From assembly GCA_047629095.1 (NCBI GenBank), contig JBLHWM010000150.1, positions 1-8,532 of the forward strand: DNA of 8,532 bases. The letters are read 5' to 3'. Shown in pieces: positions 1 through 6,262 of this stretch. This DNA is from CALBMX01 sp047629095 (GTDB lineage Bacteria; Planctomycetota; UBA1135; GCA-002686595). The notes beneath the pieces are model-generated. The model was not told the DNA's origin. It saw nothing but the letters and a program-made list of their open reading frames with translations, and made no database searches. The position numbers and the translations under genes were made by a program. Numbering within the stretch: position 1 is the first letter of the stretch; the number at the start of each line of letters is the position of its first letter.

Positions 1-75
1 GCCGGGGGCCCGCCTGCATTTATAGGAAGAGCCCCCAACCCGCGGGTAGAACATCGAGATTTTGGGGCCCCCGGT
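1..75. repeat. GC-rich inverted repeat upstream of the BatA-like gene
   Basis: CCGGGGGCCC at 2-11 is the exact reverse complement of GGGCCCCCGG at 65-74, giving a 10-bp GC-only stem that a G-U pair (1/75) can extend. The loop is about 53 nt and contains its own 10-bp palindrome, ACCCGCGGGT, at 38-47. The second arm ends 16 nt before the GTG start at 91. It could form an RNA structure in the 5' leader of the VWA genes, or be the remains of a terminator of an upstream gene, but no T-run follows it. In GC-rich DNA a chance match is possible. No gene is recognised in 1-90: the frame of the downstream gene is open to the left edge, but has no ATG, GTG or TTG before 91. Confidence 0.45.
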
Positions 76-90
76 GCGTATCCTTATCAA

Positions 91-2043
91 GTGTTCACTA
101 CCCCTCTTGGCCTCACGGCACTGCTCGGCGTCCCCCTCGTGGTTTTCCTCCACCTGTACCAGCGACGCTTCAAGCCCCATCCGGTCAGCGCCCTGTTCTT
201 GTGGGGCGACTTGGAGACGCACTCGCCATCGGGGCGCACCCGCCAGAAGCTGCTGCGCTCGCCTTCCTTCTGGCTTGAGATCCTGGCCGCACTCCTACTT
301 GGACTAGCCCTTGGCAGCCCCGTGGCCTGTGGCTCCGGCCAGGCCGAGCACCTGGTCGTCGTGCTGGACTCCTCGGCATCCATGGCAGCGGATCCGATCG
401 TGCTCGCCACCGCTGAGTCGCCCGGTCCCATCGACGAGGCCGCACGTCGCCTGATCCGCCAGCGCATCGCGGACCTGCCCGCCAACTCACGCGTCACACT
501 CATCCAAAGCGGCGCGCGCCCAACTCTCATCGCGGGACCCGCGGTGCTGCCCGGCGAGGCCAAGAACGCCCTGGCGGACTGGTTCCCGGGCCACGGTCGC
601 CACGACCTTGGACCCGCTGTAGCGCTTGGTCGCGAGCTCGCCGGCGAGGGCGCCGTGGTACTGGTCACCGATCACTTCGACGAGCTGCGCTGGCCCGCCG
701 CCGTGGAAGTGGTCGCGCTGGGCACGCCCTCGGGCAACCTCGCCATCGTCCGCGCAACCCGCTCCCAGGGCCGCGACGCCCAAGGAGCCAAGAACGAGTT
801 CGTCAGCCTAACCGTGGCGAACCTCTCCCCCGAGCCGCGCATCGCAAGTCTCGAGTTCGCCGCCCTGTCCCCTGATGGCTCCTCCGAGACCGTCTTCGGC
901 CGGGTCCCCATGCAAATCGCCGGTGGCGAGAACCGCACCCACAAGCTGGATCTGCCGCCCGCATCCCCGAGCATCATCGTGCGCCTAGCGGACGACGAGC
1001 TGAACCTAGACAACGTCGCCTTCCTAGCGCCCCTCCCGCCCAGGACCCTCTCCCTATATTCCCCCCTGGACGAGGAGCTGCGCCTGGGCTTGGGTCTGGC
1101 GACGGGGATCGAGGGCACTGGCCCCATCGATCGCCTGCTCGAGCTCGTGCCCGACGCCGTCGCTGTAGCTGACGCAGAGCGAGCACACCTGGTCATCGGC
1201 GGCGCCGCCATAGGCGCGCCAACCACCTGGAACCTGGCCATCGAGGCCCCGGGGAGCGAGCGCCAGAACCTCATCGGTCCCTTCCTCAAGGATCTGCGCG
1301 ATCCCGTCCTCATGGGCACGACCCTCGAGGGCATCGTCTGGAGCCACTCCACGGGCTACACGCCGCCCGGCTTCCCGATCATCTCGGCCGGTGGCGCGGT
1401 ACTAGCGACTCGCGAAGAGCGGGGCGCCACGCGCATCTATCACCTCAGCATGGACCCCAGGCGCTCGACCTTGCAGCGCTCTCCAGACTGGCCAGTGTTC
1501 CTGTCCAACCTGGCCGAAGAGCGGCGCGCCCACCTACCCGGTCCCCTGCGCACAACCCTGCGCACTGCGGAGACCCTGCACTTCCGCGCCACGAGTCCCG
1601 CCGACTACGCCCTGACAGGCCCCGACGGCTTCCGGCGCGAGCTGCGCGGCAACCGCGAGCTCACCATCGAGATGCCCACCGCACCGGGCTTCTACACCCT
1701 AACCCGCCTCGCTGAAGCGCTCCCCCTCCGGCCCGCTGCCGAAGAGGCGGGCGCGTCCGATGGGCCCGAAGAGCCAACCCCCGCCGAGCTAGCTCGCGCC
1801 ACCGATCAAGTCGTCGCCACCCTGGGCGTGAACCTCTCCGACGCCGCCGAGTCCGACCTCCGGACCGCCAACCTAGGCAGCCGCGAATCCAACACCCAGA
1901 ACCCGGGCACCCGCACCCCCGCCAGCTGGCTCGAAGCCCTGCTCGCCTTGGGTGCACTGGCCTGTCTGCTGGCCGACGGCTTCGTGCTCGGCGGCCACAA
2001 GCTACGGCCCGCCCCCGACTTCGCCGAGGAGCCCGCCCTGTGA
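91..2043 (+). CDS. BatA-like membrane-anchored VWA domain protein
   Basis: This 650-aa protein has the architecture of the BatA / aerotolerance-regulator family. Residues 1-75 match its N-terminal module: a first membrane helix (about 5-21), a basic loop with the PVSALFLW signature near 31-38, and a second helix (58-75). A VWA domain follows (about 86-212) with the metal-site motif D93-x-S95-x-S97 and a later VTD (D194); the usual MIDAS threonine is replaced by the GRHDLG stretch near 169-174. An Ig/CARDB-like region (about 217-310) precedes a less conserved segment containing the family motif SPDWPVFLSNL (464-474). VNLSDAAESDL (580-590), also typical of the family, comes before a C-terminal helix (about 612-634). 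The basic loop suggests that the VWA domain is extracytoplasmic. GTG at 91 is chosen because it is the only in-frame start upstream of the conserved N-terminus; no clear Shine-Dalgarno sequence is seen. It is translationally coupled to the next gene. The exact role is unknown; such proteins are linked to MoxR-type ATPases and envelope stress. Confidence 0.88.
   Translation: MFTTPLGLTALLGVPLVVFLHLYQRRFKPHPVSALFLWGDLETHSPSGRTRQKLLRSPSFWLEILAALLLGLALGSPVACGSGQAEHLVVVLDSSASMAADPIVLATAESPGPIDEAARRLIRQRIADLPANSRVTLIQSGARPTLIAGPAVLPGEAKNALADWFPGHGRHDLGPAVALGRELAGEGAVVLVTDHFDELRWPAAVEVVALGTPSGNLAIVRATRSQGRDAQGAKNEFVSLTVANLSPEPRIASLEFAALSPDGSSETVFGRVPMQIAGGENRTHKLDLPPASPSIIVRLADDELNLDNVAFLAPLPPRTLSLYSPLDEELRLGLGLATGIEGTGPIDRLLELVPDAVAVADAERAHLVIGGAAIGAPTTWNLAIEAPGSERQNLIGPFLKDLRDPVLMGTTLEGIVWSHSTGYTPPGFPIISAGGAVLATREERGATRIYHLSMDPRRSTLQRSPDWPVFLSNLAEERRAHLPGPLRTTLRTAETLHFRATSPADYALTGPDGFRRELRGNRELTIEMPTAPGFYTLTRLAEALPLRPAAEEAGASDGPEEPTPAELARATDQVVATLGVNLSDAAESDLRTANLGSRESNTQNPGTRTPASWLEALLALGALACLLADGFVLGGHKLRPAPDFAEEPAL
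2026..2043 (+). promoter_or_regulatory. Shine-Dalgarno and GTGA stop/start overlap
   Basis: GAGGAG at 2026-2031 lies 8 nt before the GTG at 2040. That GTG overlaps the TGA (2041-2043) of the preceding gene as GTGA. This fixes the start of the large VWA gene and indicates translational coupling in one transcript. Confidence 0.8.
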
Positions 2044-4901
2044 TCGATTTCCTCGTCCCAGCCTTCCTGCTGCTGATCATCCCTGCCGCCTGGCTCCTCT
2101 GGCGCTTCCCCGGACCCAGCCGTCCCAGCGACGTCATGCGCGGCGTCGCCGCCCTGGCCCTGATTCTGGTGCTCGCCCAGCCCTACCTCAACCTCTCGGA
2201 CCAAGGCCGCAGCCTGATCGTCCTGGTGGACCGCTCCCTCTCCATGCCCGACGAGGCCGAGCGCGAGGCCCTCGACGCCATCCGCTTGATGGAAGAGGCG
2301 CGCCAGACCGGCGACATGATCGGCGTGATCAGCTTCGGCGGTCGCAGCGAGATCGAGAGCCTGCCCAACGGCGACCTGGAGTTCGTCGGCTTCGAGCGCC
2401 ATCCGAACACCAACGCCACGGACCTAGCCGGCGCCATCGAAACCGCCTTGGCCCAGATCCCCGCCGGTGCTCCGGGCAGTATCTTGATCCTGTCCGACGG
2501 CGAGAGCAACGGCGGCGACCCCATGGGCGAAGCGCGCCGCGCCCTGTCCCGCGGCATTCGTGTGGACGTGCTGCCCATCACGCGCCCCGCTGGCGGCGAC
2601 GTTGCCGTGGAGCGCCTCGAGCTACCCCCGAGTGTTGCCACCGGCGAACCCTTCCAGTTCAGTGCTTGGATCCGCGCCGACAGCCCCGAGAGACGCTCGG
2701 TCAGCCTGCTGCGCAATGGACGCATGCTCACCACACGCGAGGTCGAGCTCGACGCTGGCCTAAACCGCGTCACCTTCCGGGACCTCGTCCCACGGGTTGG
2801 GGTCGCCGAATACGAGGTTCGAGCCTCGCCCAAGGGCGGTCTGACCAAGGACCGCATCCCCGAGAACGATCGCGGCCTCGGAGCTGTGCGTGTAATCGGT
2901 GCGCCCAGGGTGCTGGTGCTCAACGAAGACGGCGCGCCGGACACCCTAACGATGGTGCTGGAGGCCGCGGCGATTCCTGTCACGGTGATGACCCCCGAGG
3001 ATGCGCGCCTCGACCGCATCGGCCTGACGCCCTACCGCGCGATCATCCTGGAGAACGTCGACGCCGGGCGCCTTGGCCACGCCGGCATGAAGGCCATCGC
3101 GGACTTTGTCGACGAGCGCGGCGGTGGACTCTTGATGACCGGTGGCGAGGCCTCCTTCGGCATCGGCGGCTACTACCTTTCCCCTATCGACCCACTGCTG
3201 CCCGTGTCCCTGGAGATGCGCCAAGAGCATCGCAAGATGGGCGTTGCCATGGCGATGGTGCTCGACCGCTCTGGCTCGATGGGTGTCGAGGTTGCGCCGG
3301 GTGTCACGAAGATGGACCTGGCCAATGCGGGCACGGCCTCGGCTATCGAGATGCTGTCGGGCATCGATGCGGTGACCGTGCTGGCGGTCGACACCGAGCC
3401 CCACGAGATCGTCTCCCTGCGACCTGTGAATGATCCCGAGGCGATCACAAAAAAGGTGCGTCGTATCGAGTCCATGGGCGGTGGCATCTATGTATACAAC
3501 GGCCTGCTCGCGGCGGGGAAAATCCTGGAGGAGGCCGACCAGGCGAACAAGCACGTGATCCTGTTCGCGGACGCAAACGACGCGGAGCAGCCCGCTGGCG
3601 TACCCGCATTGCTCGACCAGTTTGCCGAGCTCGGCATCACCGTCTCCGTCATCGCACTCGGTACCGATCAAGATACCGACTCCCAGTTCCTGTTCGAGAT
3701 CGCCGAGCGCGGCGGCGGGGACATCTACTTCACCCTCGAGCCCGAGGAGCTGCCGCGCTTGTTCACCCAGGACACGATGACCGTGGCGCGCTCGACGTTC
3801 ATCACCGAGCCCACGGCCACCGCTGGACGGGGCGGCCTGTTTGCCATGGGCGAGTTCGGCGAGGGCGTCGACTTCCCCACGCTCTCCGGCTACAACCTGA
3901 CCTACCAGCGGCCCACCGCCACCACGGGCGTGGTCTCCCTGGACGAGTTCGCCGCACCGATCTTTGCCTTCAACCACCGCGGTGTCGGTCGCACCGCCGC
4001 GCTCACTCCCCAGGTCGGCGGCCAAGCCACGGGCCTTGTGGAGTGGCCCGACTTCCCGGACTTCTTGGTCACCACGACCCGCTGGCTGATCGGCGAGGAC
4101 GAGCCCGAGGACTACTTCGTGGACATGCGCCGTGAGGGTAGTGAAGCCGTAGTCCGCCTCGAGGCGGACCCCACCGGCGGCCCCGGCGGCTTGGCACCGG
4201 ACACCTCGAAGCTCGAGCTGCACTTGACCCGTGGCGACGGCAGTATCTCGGTTCTGCCCCTAGATCCCGTGGGCGAGCTGACCTTCGAGCTGCGCCTGCC
4301 CTTGACCGAAGAGGGCGTTGCCCTGGGCTCGATTCACCTGGCCGACAACCGCGTGCTGACCCTGCCTCCGGTGGCGCTACCCTACTCGCCCGAGTACCTG
4401 CCCCAGGTCAACACGGGCTCGGTGGCTCCGGGTGTGCGGCTGCTCGAGCGGCTCGCCCAGGAGACCGGAGGATCCAACCTCACCAACCTCTCCTTAGCCC
4501 TGGCTGGAACCCGTGCCACCGAACGCTGGCGCGTGCTCGGCATGGAGCTCTTGTGGTTCGCGATCGGCATCTTGCTCTTGGAGATCTTGGTGCGCCGACT
4601 CGAACTCTTCGGTGTGATTGGCGAGCGTCTTGCGCGCCTTGGCCAAGCGCTAGCAAGAGCATCCCGCCGTGCGCCGAGCCAAGGCGAAGCGACCGTTGCC
4701 AAGGAGCCTGCCGGAGCTCAACAGTCCGCTGTATCCCAGGCTTCACCGGCCGAGCAGCCAGCCGGCACAAGCCCAACGCATACGAGTCCGCCCGCGGCAA
4801 ACATGCCGCCGACCGAGCGTCCAAAGCCCCAGGGGGCGACCTCGATAGCCGACGCCATGGAGCGCGCGCGCCGCAAGGCGGGAAAGCGCTTCGACCGCTA
4901 G
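2040..4901 (+). CDS. Large membrane protein: VWA, glutamine-amidotransferase-like domain, second VWA
   Basis: This 953-aa protein begins with two membrane helices (about 3-21 and 34-50) separated by a basic loop. VWA domain 1 (about 58-182) has a complete metal site: D64-x-S66-x-S68, T127 and D153. An Ig/CARDB-like region (about 188-283) follows. A glutamine-amidotransferase-like fold (about 288-390) ends in GGGLLMTGGEASFGIGGYYL (361-380); no cysteine nucleophile is present, so it is presumably non-catalytic. VWA domain 2 (about 402-575) has D409-x-S411-x-S413 and FADANDAEQP (509-518), but no threonine where the MIDAS normally has one (GGGIYVYNG, 480-488). A long beta-rich part (about 580-800) includes SPEYLP and LAQETGGSNL (805-814). 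A C-terminal helix (about 831-850) leads to a basic, Ala/Pro/Gln-rich tail ending at 953. By the positive-inside rule, residues 51-830 are outside the cytoplasm. The domain order matches a known but uncharacterised family common in Planctomycetota. It is probably a scaffold or metal-dependent binding partner of the BatA-like protein; no enzymatic role is visible. Confidence 0.88.
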   Translation: MIDFLVPAFLLLIIPAAWLLWRFPGPSRPSDVMRGVAALALILVLAQPYLNLSDQGRSLIVLVDRSLSMPDEAEREALDAIRLMEEARQTGDMIGVISFGGRSEIESLPNGDLEFVGFERHPNTNATDLAGAIETALAQIPAGAPGSILILSDGESNGGDPMGEARRALSRGIRVDVLPITRPAGGDVAVERLELPPSVATGEPFQFSAWIRADSPERRSVSLLRNGRMLTTREVELDAGLNRVTFRDLVPRVGVAEYEVRASPKGGLTKDRIPENDRGLGAVRVIGAPRVLVLNEDGAPDTLTMVLEAAAIPVTVMTPEDARLDRIGLTPYRAIILENVDAGRLGHAGMKAIADFVDERGGGLLMTGGEASFGIGGYYLSPIDPLLPVSLEMRQEHRKMGVAMAMVLDRSGSMGVEVAPGVTKMDLANAGTASAIEMLSGIDAVTVLAVDTEPHEIVSLRPVNDPEAITKKVRRIESMGGGIYVYNGLLAAGKILEEADQANKHVILFADANDAEQPAGVPALLDQFAELGITVSVIALGTDQDTDSQFLFEIAERGGGDIYFTLEPEELPRLFTQDTMTVARSTFITEPTATAGRGGLFAMGEFGEGVDFPTLSGYNLTYQRPTATTGVVSLDEFAAPIFAFNHRGVGRTAALTPQVGGQATGLVEWPDFPDFLVTTTRWLIGEDEPEDYFVDMRREGSEAVVRLEADPTGGPGGLAPDTSKLELHLTRGDGSISVLPLDPVGELTFELRLPLTEEGVALGSIHLADNRVLTLPPVALPYSPEYLPQVNTGSVAPGVRLLERLAQETGGSNLTNLSLALAGTRATERWRVLGMELLWFAIGILLLEILVRRLELFGVIGERLARLGQALARASRRAPSQGEATVAKEPAGAQQSAVSQASPAEQPAGTSPTHTSPPAANMPPTERPKPQGATSIADAMERARRKAGKRFDR

Positions 4902-4922
4902 GCGAGTGGCCCCGCGGACCGG
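4902..4922. other. 21-bp spacer between convergent genes
   Basis: The TAG of the large VWA gene (4899-4901) and the TAG of the CBS gene (4925-4923 on the minus strand) face each other across only 21 bp. The spacer contains CCGCGG, and a GGCTAGCC palindrome (4921-4928) overlaps the CBS stop. There is no T-run on either strand, so I do not call an intrinsic terminator. Confidence 0.6.
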
Positions 4923-5351
4923 CTAGCCCTCGATGTAGTGGGTCAACTCTTCGATCGTGCTGCGCTGGCGCACCATGATCGCGTTGAGCAGGTCGCCGAT
5001 CGAAAGAACGCCGATCACCTTGCCGTCATCTAGGACGGGCAGGTGCCTAACGCGCTTTTCAGTCATCAACTCCATGCAGGCGTCGAGGGTCTCGGTCCCA
5101 GCGGTGCAAATCAGTTCCGTGGTCATGATCTCTTCGACCAAGGTGCTGTCGGAGCGGCGCCCCCTGAGAATGCCGCGGCGGGCGTAGTCGCGCTCGGAGA
5201 TGATGCCTAGTAGCTTTTCGTGCTCGATCACGAGCAGGGCACCAACTTCCCGCACGTCCATCTCCTGAATCGCGTCTAGGACGCTCTGACGAGGGTGGAT
5301 GGAGTAGATGTGGCGGCCCTTGCGGGCGAGGATTTCGGAAACGAAGTGCAT
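4923..5351 (-). CDS. Tandem CBS domain protein (142 aa)
   Basis: This is a small soluble protein made almost wholly of two CBS domains (about 7-62 and 73-128). GIISERD (49-55) in the first and GVLSIGD (114-120) in the second fit the CBS G-h-x-S/T-x-x-D nucleotide-contact motif, with D55 and D120 as the ribose-contacting aspartates. Conserved blocks such as VGALLVIE (36-43), EIMTTEL (74-80) and LMTEKRVRHLPVL (95-107) place it in the widespread stand-alone two-CBS family, whose characterised members bind adenine nucleotides or related ligands and often act as energy or redox sensors. The ATG start is supported by AGGAG 5 nt upstream. It is the last gene on the minus strand, 71 bp after the DUF58 gene, with a stem-loop in the gap, so it may be a readthrough cistron or have its own promoter. 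No effector domain is attached; its target is unknown. Confidence 0.92.
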   Translation of the reverse strand: MHFVSEILARKGRHIYSIHPRQSVLDAIQEMDVREVGALLVIEHEKLLGIISERDYARRGILRGRRSDSTLVEEIMTTELICTAGTETLDACMELMTEKRVRHLPVLDDGKVIGVLSIGDLLNAIMVRQRSTIEELTHYIEG

Positions 5352-5356
5352 ATTTT

Positions 5357-5361
5357 CTCCT
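5357..5361 (-). promoter_or_regulatory. Shine-Dalgarno of the CBS gene
   Basis: The minus strand reads AGGAGAAAAT followed by ATG at 5351. AGGAG is separated from the start by 5 nt. It is one of the strongest ribosome binding sites in the window and settles the start codon. Confidence 0.8.
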
Positions 5362-5383
5362 GAGTGGGAAGAGTCGGAGAGGT

Positions 5384-5403
5384 CTCTTGGGCCACCCCAA
5401 GAG
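5384..5403 (-). promoter_or_regulatory. Stem-loop between the DUF58 and CBS genes
   Basis: CTCTTGGG (5384-5391) and CCCAAGAG (5396-5403) form a perfect 8-bp stem around a 4-nt loop. On the minus strand it sits 20 nt after the DUF58 stop and about 30 nt before the CBS start. The bases that follow on the minus strand are pyrimidine-rich (ACCTCTCCGACTCTTCC) but hold no run of T, so this is not a textbook terminator. It could be an RNA-stabilising or processing hairpin, a weak terminator that lowers CBS expression relative to the upstream genes, or a protein binding site. I see no convincing -35/-10 pair nearby. Confidence 0.6.
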
Positions 5404-5422
5404 GAAATTCAAGCACTTTAGC

Positions 5423-6262
5423 CTAGGCCGGCTCCAAGAAGCCCGCAGCGATCAGTTGGTTCTTCGCAGCTTCTTCCAAGGGAATGCCAGCGTTCAGACG
5501 CAGGTAGCGCATACCGAGCCGGCGCGACTCATCCGAGAGCCCATCGGTCAATCTGCCCAGCCGCTTGCGGTATGCGCTCACAACACTGGCGTCCAGCAAG
5601 AGGTCGCGCTTGCCTCGGCCCTCGCAATCTTCGAGTCGCAGGGAAGAGCCCACGGGCGGGTCGCTCTCCCAGGGACCAAGCACTTGCAACAGCGAGGCAT
5701 TGCCACGGCGTGAAGCCAGGGCCTTAAGGTTGACGCCGCTCTCCGAGAGGAAGTCCGAGATGCAGAGCCAGAGCCCACCGGGAGCCAGCACGCCACGGGC
5801 GGCAGCAAGACTGTCCCCAAGCTGGACCGTCTCATCAAAGGTCACGCCGACCTGTTCGAATTCCATGGCCGACATCACTATCGGGCGAGCGCCGAGGCGA
5901 ATCAGCCGCGCCTCGAAACCGGCGCACGCGGCGGCTCGCAAAAAGAGGCCGGCGAGGTCCGTAGCGAGGTGCTCTTTCTCGGGCTCGGTCGACATCGAGA
6001 GGGACGCGTCGAGCAACACATCCATACGCGGCTGCACCTCTTCGCGGTGCACGCGAACCATCAGGTCCCCGGTGCGGGCGAGGGCGCGCCAGTCCACGTG
6101 GCGGACGTCATCGCCGGGAGCATAGGTGCGGCGATCTTCGAACTCAAGAGAGGCGCCGACGCCGGGTCCGAGGCGGTCGCCACTGCGACCACTCGGACGA
6201 AAGCCCAGCACCGGGACAAAAGCCTCGGCCAGGGAGAGACACTCGGGGGACGGCTTAGGCAT
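5423..6262 (-). CDS. DUF58 family protein (VWA-like, cytosolic)
   Basis: This 279-aa protein carries the hallmark of DUF58: FEDRRTYAPGDDVRHVDW (41-58), then RTGDLMVRVHREE (63-75), the block usually seen as a Y-x-P-G-D-D-x-R-x-I-D-W core. A VWA-like domain follows, with D85-x-S87-x-S89 in VLLDASLSM and a second acidic site in CISDFL (D170). No signal peptide or membrane helix is present, so it should act in the cytoplasm. DUF58 proteins are typically encoded beside MoxR-family AAA+ ATPases and are taken as their adaptor or substrate-binding partners. Here the gene overlaps the ABC permease stop by 8 nt, with the ATG embedded in AAGATGCCTAA, which implies coupling to the exporter. The Shine-Dalgarno is weak, in keeping with translation by termination-reinitiation. 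Length is normal for short DUF58 members. Its molecular activity is not established. Confidence 0.9.
   Translation of the reverse strand: MPKPSPECLSLAEAFVPVLGFRPSGRSGDRLGPGVGASLEFEDRRTYAPGDDVRHVDWRALARTGDLMVRVHREEVQPRMDVLLDASLSMSTEPEKEHLATDLAGLFLRAAACAGFEARLIRLGARPIVMSAMEFEQVGVTFDETVQLGDSLAAARGVLAPGGLWLCISDFLSESGVNLKALASRRGNASLLQVLGPWESDPPVGSSLRLEDCEGRGKRDLLLDASVVSAYRKRLGRLTDGLSDESRRLGMRYLRLNAGIPLEEAAKNQLIAAGFLEPA

Noticed and set aside
19..26. AT-rich TTTATAGG as a possible -10 element for the VWA operon.
   Set aside because: Any -35 element would fall at or beyond the window edge and the match is weak, so no promoter is called.
672..1352. Minus-strand open frame of 226 codons antisense to the BatA-like gene.
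   Set aside because: It is Ser/Arg-rich without domain features and has no operon context; it is a shadow of the real gene.
1952..3433. Open frame of 493 codons on the plus strand, in a different frame across the two VWA genes.
   Set aside because: It is extremely Arg/Pro-rich with no motif and overlaps two well-supported genes.
2946..4223. Open frame of 425 codons on the minus strand, antisense to the large VWA gene.
   Set aside because: The translation has no recognisable domain, its composition is His/Gly/Gln-skewed, and the plus-strand frame carries clear VWA and amidotransferase-like motifs. Such long shadow frames are expected in GC-rich DNA.
4880..4930. Possible intrinsic terminator at the convergence of the two blocks (AAGCGCTT and GGCTAGCC palindromes).
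   Set aside because: The stems are short and self-complementary without loops, and no T-run follows on either strand.
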